Shown: positions 1 through 8,307, counted from the stretch's first letter. The stretch is DNA of 44,688 nt from Streptomyces adustus (GCF_009377175.1 NZ_VJZD01000055.1:1-44688), one strand, 5' to 3'. Notes: generated from the letters alone by a model not told the origin. Made by a program: numbers and translations.

Positions 1-83
1 GCACCCCCTTGCTCGCCAGCGGCCCCTGCCCGACCGGGGTCCTCCCCGGCTCGACCGCCGCCTGGTGGATCAACGGCCTCTGA
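1..83 (+). CDS. 3' end of an unidentified upstream gene (partial)
   Basis: The frame beginning at base 3 is open from the window edge to a TGA at 81-83 and ends in the residues AAWWINGL. Third positions are mostly G or C, as in the real genes nearby. The ABC transporter operon starts 39 bases later, so this is probably the last gene of a preceding unit in the same direction. Only 26 codons are visible and no function can be given. It could also be a chance open stretch. Confidence 0.4.
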   Translation, partial: TPLLASGPCPTGVLPGSTAAWWINGL

Positions 84-121
84 TCATCCAGCAGTCACCA
101 GCATTCGAAGGGACATCAACG

Positions 122-1450
122 ATGATGCGACGACGTACGACCCTGCTCACGAGCTGCACCGCCCTCACCCTCGCCCTCGGCGCCACCGCCTGCGGCGGCA
201 GCGACGCGGTCAGCGCCGGCGGCGGGGACAAGGCACTCAGCGGCCAGACCGTCACCGTGGCCGGCGTCTGGTCCGGCACCGAACAGAAGAACTTCCAGAA
301 GGTTCTCGACGCGTTCAGCGCCAAGACCGGCGCCAAGACGCAGTTCGTGTCCACCGGCGACAACGTCTCCACCGTCGTCGGCAGCAAGATCGAGGGCGGC
401 AACGCCCCCGACGTCGTCATGGTCCCGCAGGTCGGCGTCCTCCAGCAGTTCGCCAAGCAGGGCTGGCTCACCCCCCTGTCGGCCACCACCCAGAAGTCCG
501 TCGACGCCGGCTACGCCCCCGTGTGGAAGAAGTACGGCAGCGTCGACGGCACCCTCTACGGCCTCTACTTCAAGGCCGCCCACAAGTCGACGGTCTGGTA
601 CAGCCCCGACGCCTTCAGCCAGGCCGGCGTCAAGCCCCCGACCTCGTACGACGACATGCTCAAGGTCGGGAACACGATCTCCGACTCCGGCCTGTCCGCG
701 TTCTCCGTCGCCGGCCAGGACGGCTGGACCCTCACCGACTGGTTCGAGAACATCTACCTCTCCCAGGCCGGCCCCGAGAAGTACGACGCCCTCGCCGCCC
801 ACGAGCTCACGTGGACCGACGCCTCCGTGGTCAAGGCCCTCACCACCCTCGGCAAGCTCTTCAAGGACAAGAAGCTCGTCGCCGGCGGCCAGAAGGAAGC
901 CCTCAACACCGACTTCCCCGGCTCGGTGGAAAAGGTCTTCGGCCCCAAGCCCGACGCCGGCATGGTCTACGAGGGCGACTTCGTCGCCGGCGTCGCCCAC
1001 GACCAGTTCAACAAGACCATCGGCAAGGACGCCAACTTCTTCCCCTTCCCGCCCGTGGACGGCGGCAAGGCCCCGGTCGTCAGCGGCGGCGACGCCGCCG
1101 TCGTCCTCAAGGACGGCAAGAACGCCAAGGCGGGCATGCAGCTCCTCGAATACCTGGCCACCCCCGAGGCGTCGGCCGTCTGGGCGAAGGCGGGCGGCTA
1201 CCTGTCCCCGAACAAGAACCTCCCCCTCGACTCCTACGGCGACGACGTCACCCGCGCCACTGCCAAGTCCCTCGTCGACGCCGGCGACTCCGTCCGCTTC
1301 GACATGTCCGACCAGGCCCCCGCCGCCTTCGGCGGCACCAAGGGCGCCGGCGAGTGGAAGCTCCTCCAGGACTTCCTGCGCGACCCGTCCGACCCCAAGG
1401 GCACCGCGGCCCAGCTGGAAGCGGCCGCGGCCAAGGCCTACAAGGGCTGA
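122..1450 (+). CDS. sugar ABC transporter substrate-binding lipoprotein (MalE-like)
   Basis: Extracellular binding component of a carbohydrate importer (family 1 solute-binding protein). The 442-residue product starts with an Arg-rich stretch and a hydrophobic segment ending in a lipobox (GATAC), which places lipidated Cys24 at the mature N-terminus on the outer face of the membrane. ATG122 is chosen because GAAGGGA lies 8 bases upstream; an in-frame ATG at 65 has no such site and would put the signal peptide far inside the protein. Length and overall layout fit the maltose/alpha-glucoside binding family. It is the first gene of a three-gene operon with the two permeases directly downstream. 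No ATPase gene is present, as is usual in Streptomyces, where MsiK commonly serves several importers. The sugar cannot be read from sequence alone. Confidence 0.9.
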   Translation: MMRRRTTLLTSCTALTLALGATACGGSDAVSAGGGDKALSGQTVTVAGVWSGTEQKNFQKVLDAFSAKTGAKTQFVSTGDNVSTVVGSKIEGGNAPDVVMVPQVGVLQQFAKQGWLTPLSATTQKSVDAGYAPVWKKYGSVDGTLYGLYFKAAHKSTVWYSPDAFSQAGVKPPTSYDDMLKVGNTISDSGLSAFSVAGQDGWTLTDWFENIYLSQAGPEKYDALAAHELTWTDASVVKALTTLGKLFKDKKLVAGGQKEALNTDFPGSVEKVFGPKPDAGMVYEGDFVAGVAHDQFNKTIGKDANFFPFPPVDGGKAPVVSGGDAAVVLKDGKNAKAGMQLLEYLATPEASAVWAKAGGYLSPNKNLPLDSYGDDVTRATAKSLVDAGDSVRFDMSDQAPAAFGGTKGAGEWKLLQDFLRDPSDPKGTAAQLEAAAAKAYKG

Positions 1451-1456
1451 CGGATC

Positions 1457-2821
1457 ATGACATCCACCCTGGTCAAGGAGACGGTCGGCCCGCCGTCCAC
1501 CGGACCCGCCACACGTGCCCGCCGCTCCCGGCGGCGGGCACGCCTCGGCGCCGTCCTCTTCGCCTTCCCGGCGCTGCTCCTGCTCGGCGCCCTCGTCGTC
1601 TACCCCGTGCTCTTCTCCGTCGGCCGCAGCTTCTTCGACGCTTCCGGCACCCGCTTCGTCGGCGCCGACAACTACACCGAGATGTTCCGCGACCCGGCCA
1701 CCCTCAAGGCCGTACGCAATACGGCCATCTGGGTCGTGGTCGCGCCCACCCTGTTGACCGGCCTCGGTCTGGTCCTGGCCGTCCTGGTGGAGAAGGTCCG
1801 CTGGGCGACCGCGTTCAAGCTGCTGCTGTTCATGCCGATGGCCGTCTCGTTCCTGGCCGCCGGCATCATCTTCCGGCTCGCCTACGACGAGGACCCCTCC
1901 AAGGGCGTGCTCAACGCGGCCGTCGTCAGCGTCCACGACGCGTTCAAGGACACCTCCGCCTACCCGACCGCGAGGGCCCGCGACGGTCACGGCCTGACCG
2001 CGAGCCCCGACGGCTCCTACCGCACGAGCGGCCGCGTGTCGCCCGGCACGTCCGTGGACTTCGGGATGGTCGGCATCGCCCCCGCCGACGTCCCCGCCGA
2101 CGCACGGTCCGCCTACCCGGCCGCCCAGCGCACGGCCGCGGCCGACGAGGTCGGCGGAGTCGTCTACCTGGACTTCACCCCCGGCGGGGGTGGCAAGCAG
2201 GGCGTGGTCGACCGCAAGGAGAACGGACTGCCCGGCATGCGGGTCGAGGCGGTCGACGCCCACGGCAGCACCGCCGCGAGCACCACCACCGCCGCGGACG
2301 GCTCCTACCGCTTCTCCGACCTCAAGTCCGGCACCTACACCGTCAAACTCCCCGCATCGAACTTCGCCCAGCCCTACCAGGGCGTGTCCTGGCTCGGCCC
2401 GGCCCTCGTCACGCCGGCCATCATCGGCGCGTACCTGTGGATCTGGACCGGCTTCGCCATGGTCCTCATCGGAGCAGGACTCGCGGCCCTGCCGCGCGAC
2501 GCGCTGGAGGCGGCGCGGATCGACGGCGCCAACGAGTGGCAGATCTTCCGGCGGATCACAGTCCCGCTGCTGGCCCCCGTACTGACCGTGGTCTTCGTGA
2601 CCCTCGTCATCAACGTGATGAAGGTCTTCGACCTCGTCTACATCATCGCGCCGGGCCCGGTGCAGGAGGACGCGACCGTCCTCGCCACCCAGATGTGGCT
2701 GGTGTCGTTCGGCGGCGGCAACAACCAAGGCCTCGGCAGCGCGCTGGGCGTGCTCCTGCTGTTGCTGGTCATCCCGGCCATGGCCTTCAACGTCCGCCGC
2801 TTCCGAAGGAGTCAGCGATGA
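1457..2821 (+). CDS. sugar ABC transporter permease, MalF-like, with inserted extracytoplasmic domain
   Basis: Inner-membrane permease of the importer, 454 residues, 6 bases after the binding protein. Membrane segments are visible near residues 31-54, 90-111 and 120-140, then again from about 312. The cytoplasmic EAA loop that docks on the ATPase is at 351-370 (EAARIDGANEW). Between the third and fourth segments lies an extra block of roughly 160 residues (about 145-308). Its second half (249-300) has the look of an SdrD-B / carboxypeptidase-regulatory-like beta sandwich, with motifs ENGLPGMRVEAV, DGSYRFSDL and GTYTVKL. Enterobacterial MalF also has a large periplasmic loop (P2) contacting the binding protein, but not this fold. 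The insert probably faces outside and may contact the binding lipoprotein or the cell wall. Confidence 0.9.
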   Translation: MTSTLVKETVGPPSTGPATRARRSRRRARLGAVLFAFPALLLLGALVVYPVLFSVGRSFFDASGTRFVGADNYTEMFRDPATLKAVRNTAIWVVVAPTLLTGLGLVLAVLVEKVRWATAFKLLLFMPMAVSFLAAGIIFRLAYDEDPSKGVLNAAVVSVHDAFKDTSAYPTARARDGHGLTASPDGSYRTSGRVSPGTSVDFGMVGIAPADVPADARSAYPAAQRTAAADEVGGVVYLDFTPGGGGKQGVVDRKENGLPGMRVEAVDAHGSTAASTTTAADGSYRFSDLKSGTYTVKLPASNFAQPYQGVSWLGPALVTPAIIGAYLWIWTGFAMVLIGAGLAALPRDALEAARIDGANEWQIFRRITVPLLAPVLTVVFVTLVINVMKVFDLVYIIAPGPVQEDATVLATQMWLVSFGGGNNQGLGSALGVLLLLLVIPAMAFNVRRFRRSQR

Positions 2822-3657
2822 ACGCGATCCGGCGCGGCCTGGGCAACAGCCTGGTCCAGGCCTTCCTCGTGGTGACCGGCCTGGTCTGGTTCACCCCGCT
2901 GGCGGGACTGCTGGTGTCCTCGCTGCGCTCGGCCCAGGACACCGCCAAGGGCGGCTGGTGGACCGCGCTCTCCAGCCCCGGCCAGCTGTCCTTCGACAAC
3001 TACTCGGCGCTGCTGAAGAACTCCGGCATGACGCAGTCGCTGTGGAACACGGTGCTCATCTCCGTGCCGACGACCTTCCTGGTCGTGGTCATCGCGGCAC
3101 TCGCCGGCTACGCCTTCGCCTGGCTCGACTTCCCGGGACGCGACGGCATCTTCCTCGTGGTCGTCGCCCTCCTGGTGGTCCCGGTCCAGATCGGTCTCCT
3201 GCCGGTCGCGAAACTCTTCGGGCAACTGGGCCTGTTCGGCACCATTCCCGGCGTCGTGCTCTTCCACGTCGCCTACGGCCTGCCCTTCGCGGTGTTCCTC
3301 CTGCGCAACTACTTCGCCGAGATGCCGAAGGAGATGCTGGAGGCGGCCCGTATGGACGGGGGCACCGAGTGGCGCATCTTCGTCCAGCTGGTCCTGCCGG
3401 TGGGCCGCCCGGCCATCGCCAGCCTCGCCATCTTCCAGTTCCTGTGGGTGTGGAACGACATGCTGGTCGCCCTGCTCTTCGCGGACAGCTCCTCGCAGCC
3501 ACTGACCGTGGAACTCCAGTCGCAGATCCGCCAGTTCGGCAGCAACATCGACGTCCTCGCACCCGGCGCCTTCGTGTCGCTGGTGGTCCCGCTGGTGGTG
3601 TTCTTCGCCTTCCAGCGGCACTTCGTGCAGGGAGTCATGGCAGGCTCCGTGAAGTGA
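2818..3657 (+). CDS. sugar ABC transporter permease, MalG-like
   Basis: Second permease of the importer, 279 residues. Its ATG overlaps the stop of the MalF-like gene (ATGA at 2818-2821), which implies translational coupling and fixes the start; CGAAGGAG just upstream provides the ribosome site. Hydrophobic segments near residues 12-34 and 75-95, with others following, fit the six-helix MalG pattern, and the EAA loop starts near residue 175 (EAARMDGGTEW). It should pair with the MalF-like protein to form the pore. It closes the operon, and a strong hairpin follows 12 bases after the stop. Confidence 0.92.
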   Translation: MNAIRRGLGNSLVQAFLVVTGLVWFTPLAGLLVSSLRSAQDTAKGGWWTALSSPGQLSFDNYSALLKNSGMTQSLWNTVLISVPTTFLVVVIAALAGYAFAWLDFPGRDGIFLVVVALLVVPVQIGLLPVAKLFGQLGLFGTIPGVVLFHVAYGLPFAVFLLRNYFAEMPKEMLEAARMDGGTEWRIFVQLVLPVGRPAIASLAIFQFLWVWNDMLVALLFADSSSQPLTVELQSQIRQFGSNIDVLAPGAFVSLVVPLVVFFAFQRHFVQGVMAGSVK

Positions 3658-3669
3658 GGCGCCCCGGCG

Positions 3670-3700
3670 CGGGTGGGCAGCTCGTGAAGCTGCCCACCCG
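3670..3700 (+). terminator. terminator hairpin after the sugar transporter operon
   Basis: A perfect 13-bp GC-rich stem (3670-3682 with 3688-3700) closes on the 5-base loop CGTGA, 12 bases after the permease stop. There is no strong T tract, as is common for Streptomyces terminators. Confidence 0.8.
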
Positions 3701-4010
3701 TATTCGATCCTCTGGCGCCCTCACCGCCAGATCTGTACGAACACGGCATAACTGAGAAGAGAACCGCCAGGGCTGTTTCGGCAGCGACGACCGTCGGGCG
3801 ATGAAGGCGAGGCGGCCGAGCCCCTGCCGGAACCGGACGCCTTCCACGACTGTTTCCGAAAGGGCAGATTCCTTCCCCCTAGGGGCAGTTGGGGTGCCCG
3901 AGCGATCAGGATACTTCTATGCTCCGGCAGTAAGAGGGCCATCCGGAACGGCCCGTATCAGAGCACGCCGGACGAAATTCCCTCCCGGCGCTCATCACGG
4001 AGGAAAGTAA

Positions 4011-4391
4011 GTGCGCTTTCTCAGAAATGCCAAGCGGGCTGGTATTACCGCGATCGTGACCTGCGCCATGACCACGGGCCTGCTCGCCGGCACCGCCAGC
4101 TCGGCATCCGCGTCCACGATCCAGAATCAGTGGGTCCAGCTCTGCGCCCAGGGCAACTACGCGGCCTACGTCGAGTTCCCCTACCGAGGCTATTCCTCGA
4201 GCTTCGTCGTCGGGCCCGGAGAGTGCCAGTGGTGGAACCGGCCGTCCATCGGCACCTGGGAGCCCATCAACGTCGTCGACGCCTGGACGGGCAAGGTCGT
4301 CGGCACCACGTGGTACAAGGGCGACGTCTCCGGTGTGGGCATCGGAGCCGAAGGCTGGGAGGGCGGCAGCCAGTGGATCCAGACCTGGTGA
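4011..4391 (+). CDS. small secreted Trp-rich protein, function unknown
   Basis: A 126-residue product with a clear Sec signal peptide: basic N-terminus (RFLRNAKR), hydrophobic core and an Ala-rich cleavage site after ASASA near residue 34. The mature chain of about 92 residues has seven Trp and two Cys (about 45 and 72) that could form a disulphide once outside the cell. GTG4011 is chosen because GGAGGAAAG ends 4 bases before it. No catalytic motif is visible and the family was not recognised. It stands alone, with no co-directional partner close by. The other small exported protein in this window (24779-25180) shares size, Trp content and export signal but no obvious alignment. Confidence 0.8.
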   Translation: MRFLRNAKRAGITAIVTCAMTTGLLAGTASSASASTIQNQWVQLCAQGNYAAYVEFPYRGYSSSFVVGPGECQWWNRPSIGTWEPINVVDAWTGKVVGTTWYKGDVSGVGIGAEGWEGGSQWIQTW

Positions 4392-4540
4392 CCACACGCA
4401 CCGTCGATCACCAGCTGTAGCAGGCCGATCCCGGGTGACCGGCCCAGCCCGTTCAGAACGCTGCGGTGGAAGCCGGGATCGTCCTGTTCCATGACGTGAA
4501 TGCTTACGTGAGACCGATCCGGCAGCGTACAGTCTCGGGC

Positions 4541-4588
4541 GGCCCGCCGGTCCGGAAGTTCCAGGAGGAACTGGAGGACCGGCGGGCC
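4541..4588. terminator. long hairpin, probable terminator
   Basis: An outer 13-bp stem (4541-4553 with 4576-4588) encloses a weaker inner pairing of AGTTCC with GGAACT. It lies about 150 bases beyond the small secreted gene and may end its transcript or isolate the relics to its right. Confidence 0.5.
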
Positions 4589-4628
4589 GTCTGCCGTGCC
4601 CGCGAGAGCCCCAGTTTGTCGTCCGCGG

Positions 4629-4694
4629 GCACCCGGAGCTCTCCCGGTCGCCGACGCCGGTGCACCCGGAACTCTCGCGGTCGCCCACGCCGGT
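4629..4694. repeat. two tandem copies of a 33-base repeat
   Basis: Copies 4629-4661 and 4662-4694 begin GCACCCGGA and end GACGCCGGT or CACGCCGGT, differing at three positions. A third copy starts (GCAC) and then diverges. It is a whole number of codons, but no gene around it is believable. Confidence 0.6.
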
Positions 4695-4890
4695 GCACTC
4701 AGCGAGGGCGCCTCCTGCCCGGCCGCACCCGGAGCGAGTGCGGCGCAGTGCTCGGTGCGGCGTGGGTGCCGGTGACCGCCGGAGTGCGAGCGCGCTCGAC
4801 ACTCCGACGTGGAGGGTTCCGGCCCCCCGTCAAAGGCCCGGCCGGCCGGCCACTCCGAGCCGCCTTCAGCTCCCGGCCGGCTTCGGATTC

Positions 4891-5290
4891 CTACTGGTTG
4901 TCATGCTGACTTATCTCCGTCGGCGTTATCTGTCCCGAGACGCCATTCACGATGGGCATCTTGATGATTATGTGGCTGGTATAGAAAGCGGCCTGCATGG
5001 TCGACTCGCTCAGCAGATTGCGCAGAAGTGTAGGTGAATTCGGCGGCATTTCCCGATAGGCGAATCTCTCACCCACCGGCGAGATGCCCCATATCGTCTG
5101 CCTGACGCCTGCTATGGCACCGCCGATGAACAAGTTCAGGATGAGTTGTCCGTCTATCGTCTGATTGGCGTTTTGTATGTGGTTCACGATCAGGGTCGTT
5201 TGGAAATTCCCGAGCACCGTGAGGAACCCTTCCTGGATTCCAGCCAAAATCGAATCCTTCCAACCGCGCACGATCCTCGTGAACATGGAC
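4891..5290 (-). pseudogene. 3' fragment of an unidentified gene in low-GC DNA
   Basis: Reading leftwards from about 5290, a frame stays open to a TGA at 4891 and encodes about 130 residues of protein-like sequence. It has a hydrophobic Gly/Ala/Ile segment (LILNLFIGGAIAGV) followed by TIWGISPVGERF and HIIIKMPIVNG. Base composition is clearly more AT-rich than the neighbours, suggesting a different origin. The frame has no start: at its 5' end it runs into the IS607 recombinase relic, so the gene appears to have been cut there. Segments rich in Gly/Ala/Ile like this occur before C-terminal domains of some large actinobacterial toxins, but that is only an impression; the protein was not identified. 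Confidence 0.4.
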
Positions 5291-5317
5291 GCGGCCACCA
5301 TGCCGGAAGCGGTCGGC

Positions 5318-5638
5318 GGTCTGGGTCTGTACGCCCGGGTCTCCTCCCATGACCAGAAGGCGGATCTGGAACGCCAGGTGGCCCGGTTGTCGAAGTGGGC
5401 GGCCAAGGCTGGTCACCGGGTCGTTCGTGTTGAGGCGGAGATCGCATCCGGGATGAACGGGGCCCGGTCGAAAGCGAAGCGGTCGCTGGTCGACCCGCAG
5501 GTGAGCACGGTCGTGGTCGAGCACAAGGGCCGAATCGGCCGTATGAACGTCGAACTCGTGGAAGCGGCTCTGTCCGCGCACGGCTGCCGCCTCGTCGTCC
5601 TTGACGACGGGGAGGTGGAAGACGACCTGGTGCTCTGA
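5318..5638 (+). pseudogene. IS607-family serine recombinase (TnpA) fragment
   Basis: The encoded sequence begins GLYARVSSHDQKADLERQ, the catalytic start of IS607-type serine resolvases, with the nucleophile in the ARVSS motif. It continues to VLDDGEVEDDLV near the end of the catalytic domain. The MerR-like DNA-binding head that normally comes first is missing, and about 25 C-terminal residues are absent because a stop follows directly. An ATG at 5285 would give a readable frame, but its first residues belong to other DNA. There is no tnpB partner. This is a dead remnant whose left edge coincides with the break in the low-GC gene fragment. Confidence 0.8.
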
Positions 5639-5702
5639 TCCGCCGGATGGGCGAAAGACCGGAGGTCTCCGCTTCTGAAAGACATCTCACGTGCCTAACG
5701 AG

Positions 5703-6941
5703 TCAAGTCGCTGCAGTCAGATCCGCCGAGACGGAGGTGAAGGCGTGCTGTTCGTCGAAGACCTTCCGGGTCTGCAGGCAGTGGTAGAGCTGGCCGATCA
5801 TGCGGTTGAACAGGTGCCGCTGGGCTTGTGCATGCCAGTCGCCGCGTTCACGTCGACCGCGGTAGTGGATGGCGGCTCCCGGCGAGGCTGTCAGGGCGGC
5901 GAAGGCCCACTGATGACCGGCGTTGGTGAGGCGGTTGTTCTTGATGTAACGGCGTCCGACGAAGCGTTTCTTGCCCGAGGCGCGGGTGATGGGGGCCGAT
6001 CCCGCATACGCCTTCAGGGCCCGAGCGTCGGCGAACCGTGCGCGATCGTCACCCATCTCGGCCAGCACTCGGGCGCCGAGCTGGACGCCCATGCCGGGGA
6101 AACTGAGCAGTATCTCAGCGTCTGGGTGCTGGCGAAAAGACGCTTCCAGCGCCTCGGTGAGGTCGTTCACAGCCAGGCAGGCTGCGTCCAACTGCGTGAG
6201 CAGGGAAAGCAGTTGCTGCCTCATCGCTTCCTCGACAAGGGCGGGCTGGTGGGCCTGTTCAGCACGCAGGGCGGTCTTGAGCCGCTCGGCCTCGGCGTCG
6301 ATCCCGCGGCTGCGGCCGGCCTGCTTGAGTGCGGACCGCAGCCGGGGCAGGGACAGCCGGGCCGCTGTGGTCGGGGTCGGCGCGAGTGCCAGCACCGCGC
6401 GGGCCTCGGGGCGGGTCAGCCCGCCTTGCTTACCGAGGAAGGCGTCCAGCGCGACGGGGTAGTAGTCGCGCAACAGCGAGCGGACCTGGTTGGAGACCTG
6501 CTGGCGGGCCCAGACCGCGTCCTGCTGGGCGCGGGCCAGGACGGTGATCGCGCGGGCCAGATCGCTGTCGTCGGGCAGCGGCCGGTGGGCGTGCATGTCG
6601 GTGCGCAGGATGTTGGCCAGGACCAGGGCGTCGCCAGGGTCGGACTTCTTGCGGCTGACGCCGTGCCGGTCGCGGTAACGGGCGGCGGCGAGCGGGTTGA
6701 TCGCGAAGATCTTCCGCTTGCCGGTGCGCAGGACCGCCACGAGGAGGCCGCTGGAGGTCTCGATGGCCACTGGTATCGGCGTCTCAGGGCTGTCGCCGTA
6801 CTCGGCGAGCAGGTCCAGCAGCAGCTGGTATCCGGCGAGGTCGTTGCTGATGCGGCGCTTGGCCAGCAGCTGGCCTTCCTGGTCGACCAGGGCCACGTCG
6901 TGATGCGACTCGGCCCAGTCGATTCCGCAGAACACGGACAA
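5703..6941 (-). CDS. IS110-family transposase
   Basis: A full-length 412-residue DEDD transposase. The N-terminal RuvC-like domain shows D8 (GIDWAES), E61 (IETSSG) and D101/D104 (KKSDPGDA). The C-terminal Tnp_IS116/IS110/IS902 domain includes SFPGMGVQLGARVLAEMG and YAGSAPITRASGKK. No frameshift is visible, so it may be active. IS110 elements have no classical inverted repeats and in studied cases use an element-encoded bridge RNA from the flanking non-coding ends. The short 3' side (5640-5702) and longer 5' side (6942-7300) are where the ends and such an RNA would lie. Confidence 0.93.
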   Translation of the reverse strand: MSVFCGIDWAESHHDVALVDQEGQLLAKRRISNDLAGYQLLLDLLAEYGDSPETPIPVAIETSSGLLVAVLRTGKRKIFAINPLAAARYRDRHGVSRKKSDPGDALVLANILRTDMHAHRPLPDDSDLARAITVLARAQQDAVWARQQVSNQVRSLLRDYYPVALDAFLGKQGGLTRPEARAVLALAPTPTTAARLSLPRLRSALKQAGRSRGIDAEAERLKTALRAEQAHQPALVEEAMRQQLLSLLTQLDAACLAVNDLTEALEASFRQHPDAEILLSFPGMGVQLGARVLAEMGDDRARFADARALKAYAGSAPITRASGKKRFVGRRYIKNNRLTNAGHQWAFAALTASPGAAIHYRGRRERGDWHAQAQRHLFNRMIGQLYHCLQTRKVFDEQHAFTSVSADLTAAT

Positions 6942-7340
6942 ACCGTTCCCCTCTCATCGTGCGTTTGCGCAGGTGACAAGCCTGTGCGGGCCACGCGGCG
7001 ACCTAATCCCAGGACTCGACGGTCCGCCATCTCACCAGCCGTTCGCGGCACCAGCGCACCGCGCGGGCCCCGGTCTCGGCCAGAGCTCGAATGGCTCGCG
7101 GAGTTGGAGGGGGTCACCGTGCAGCGGGCTCACACCACGACGATCAACGTTCGGCACAGGCCGGTGAGTTTCGCAGCGGCCCGAAGACACCGGGCGCCAC
7201 CGCTCTTTCAGGAGGTCTCACGGGACCGGGAATCAACAGGAGTCAGCCCGATGCCCACGAGGCCGACACGAACCTCACCTCATCGACAGTCCGGTCAGCC
7301 CCTCAGCGGGGGCCAACCAGAGCCACTACTCAAGGATTAG
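6942..7340. other. 5' flank of the IS110 gene; no gene seen
   Basis: About 400 bases without a supportable gene. It should contain one end of the IS110 element and possibly its bridge RNA, but no boundary could be fixed by eye. Confidence 0.4.
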
Positions 7341-7559
7341 GAATCGGGGGACCGCCACACGGACTCGCGTCGGTCGAACCTGGTCTCGCTGGTGAACGGT
7401 GTCCTGTCGAACGTGGCTTCGACGGGGCACCGCACCCCGCTGAACGGGGCCTGGCCTATCTGGAATGTCCCGGTGGTGGGGATCGTGGAGCACAGTGAGA
7501 AGTTGCGACAGCACGCAGAATCCCCATTCTGTCTACCGGCGGTAGAATCGGCTCTATGA
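7341..7559 (+). pseudogene. 3' remnant of an unidentified gene
   Basis: After a TAG at 7338, one frame runs 72 codons to a TGA at 7557-7559 with third positions almost all G or C, as in genuine genes here. It reads protein-like (SNLVSLVNGVL, PLNGAWPIWNVPVVG). There is no start codon and no recognised family. Its last codons overlap the operator and start of the antitoxin gene, so that promoter may have arisen within older coding DNA. It could also be chance bias. Confidence 0.35.
7526..7548 (+). promoter_or_regulatory. antitoxin promoter with overlapping palindromic operator
   Basis: A near-palindrome (ATTCT, then CTACCG/CGGTAG, then AGAAT) covers the extended -10 box TAGAAT at 7543-7548. 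The gap from that box to the antitoxin ATG is 7 bases, so the transcript probably starts at the ATG (leaderless). RHH antitoxins usually bind such palindromes to repress their own operon. Confidence 0.6.
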
Positions 7560-7810
7560 GCAAGCCGACGAGCATCAAAACCAGCGAGGAAGTGCGTGAC
7601 CGGTTGCGCATCCTCGCTGACGAGCGCGGCACGACCATCACAGAGCTGCTGGAGGATCTCGCCACCCGGGAGCTCACGGCTGCCGAGCGGGAGCAGCGCG
7701 CCCAGGAGGCTGCCCGGGAGCTCGGTATCGAGTACACCGAGCAGGTCCAGCTGGCCGGCCAGGACGCCTGGGCGAAGATCCGCGCCCATCAGGGCGGCGC
7801 CGCCGCATGA
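7556..7810 (+). CDS. ribbon-helix-helix antitoxin of a type II toxin-antitoxin pair
   Basis: 84 residues. The first part (TSIKTSEEVRDRLRILADE then RGTTITELLEDL) has the ribbon-helix-helix pattern of CopG/VapB-type repressors: one DNA-contacting strand followed by two helices. The acidic, helical rest (about 45-84) would wrap the toxin. ATG7556 sits 7 bases after a TAGAAT box with no Shine-Dalgarno sequence, so leaderless translation is likely. The stop overlaps the next gene by ATGA. Expected role: neutralise the partner toxin and repress the operon through the palindrome over its promoter. Confidence 0.82.
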   Translation: MSKPTSIKTSEEVRDRLRILADERGTTITELLEDLATRELTAAEREQRAQEAARELGIEYTEQVQLAGQDAWAKIRAHQGGAAA

Positions 7811-8181
7811 ACCTGGCGGTTGTCCTGGACCACACCGCTCTGGCCGCCTTGTATCGTGCGGATCCGTTCTTCACCGGCCTCTACATCGAGGCCTCGCGTG
7901 GCACTGGCCGGGTCATCATCCCGTCGCTTTCCATACTGGCCGCCGAACGGCAAGTCGCCGGTGCAGGCAAGCACGCGGCGTCCCTGCGGTTCGCGGAGAA
8001 CATTCCGTTCACCTCGGCGCATGCGGTGGACGCGATGGACTGGAAGAACATCGACTGGCCGGTGGCGCATGCGGCGGCGGTCGCCTGGCAGGCGGTGAAA
8101 GCGGGGGAAGCTCTCACGGTCCTGTCGCTGGAACCCGAACTGTATGTGGGCACCGGCATCACCCCACTGAATCCGACCTGA
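7807..8181 (+). CDS. probable PIN-like toxin partner
   Basis: 124 residues, start fixed by the ATGA overlap with the antitoxin stop. The N-terminus VVLDHTALAALYR matches the first acidic strand of PIN-type ribonucleases (Asp8 as candidate metal ligand). The middle SLSILAAERQ and the end TVLSLEPELY resemble later PIN elements. The set of acidic residues is less complete than in typical VapC proteins, so it may be a divergent or weakened nuclease. Gene order, overlap and size are those of a vapBC-like module, and presence on a plasmid-like segment fits a stabilising role. Function is inferred from context plus partial motifs. Confidence 0.65.
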   Translation: MNLAVVLDHTALAALYRADPFFTGLYIEASRGTGRVIIPSLSILAAERQVAGAGKHAASLRFAENIPFTSAHAVDAMDWKNIDWPVAHAAAVAWQAVKAGEALTVLSLEPELYVGTGITPLNPT

Positions 8182-8307
8182 CCTTCGCCCTGGCGGACCT
8201 GCGGCGCCAGCCGCTGGAAGCCAGGACCACACCGGCTGCCGGCAGCGGCTCGCCGGCGATCTGCCTCTACATCTACGGGCCTCGCCCCTGTCGTGTCTTC
8301 GTAGCCG

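Larger units (their letters stand above)
4392..4890. other. intergenic stretch with a hairpin and a short tandem repeat
   Basis: No convincing gene is visible in about 500 bases. Open frames exist on both strands but lack a signal peptide, recognisable motifs or consistent third-position bias. The stretch holds a long hairpin and a two-copy 33-base tandem repeat, listed separately. Confidence 0.5.

Noticed and set aside
116..2728. An 870-codon minus-strand frame opposite the sugar transporter genes
   Set aside because: Antisense shadow of high-GC genes: low-complexity Gly/Arg/Val content, no motifs. The plus-strand genes have clear families.
523..2817. A plus-strand frame that runs in front of the MalG-like gene to give a 1044-residue protein
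   Set aside because: Everything before 2818 is an out-of-frame reading of the binding protein and MalF-like genes. The real start is the ATG in the ATGA overlap.
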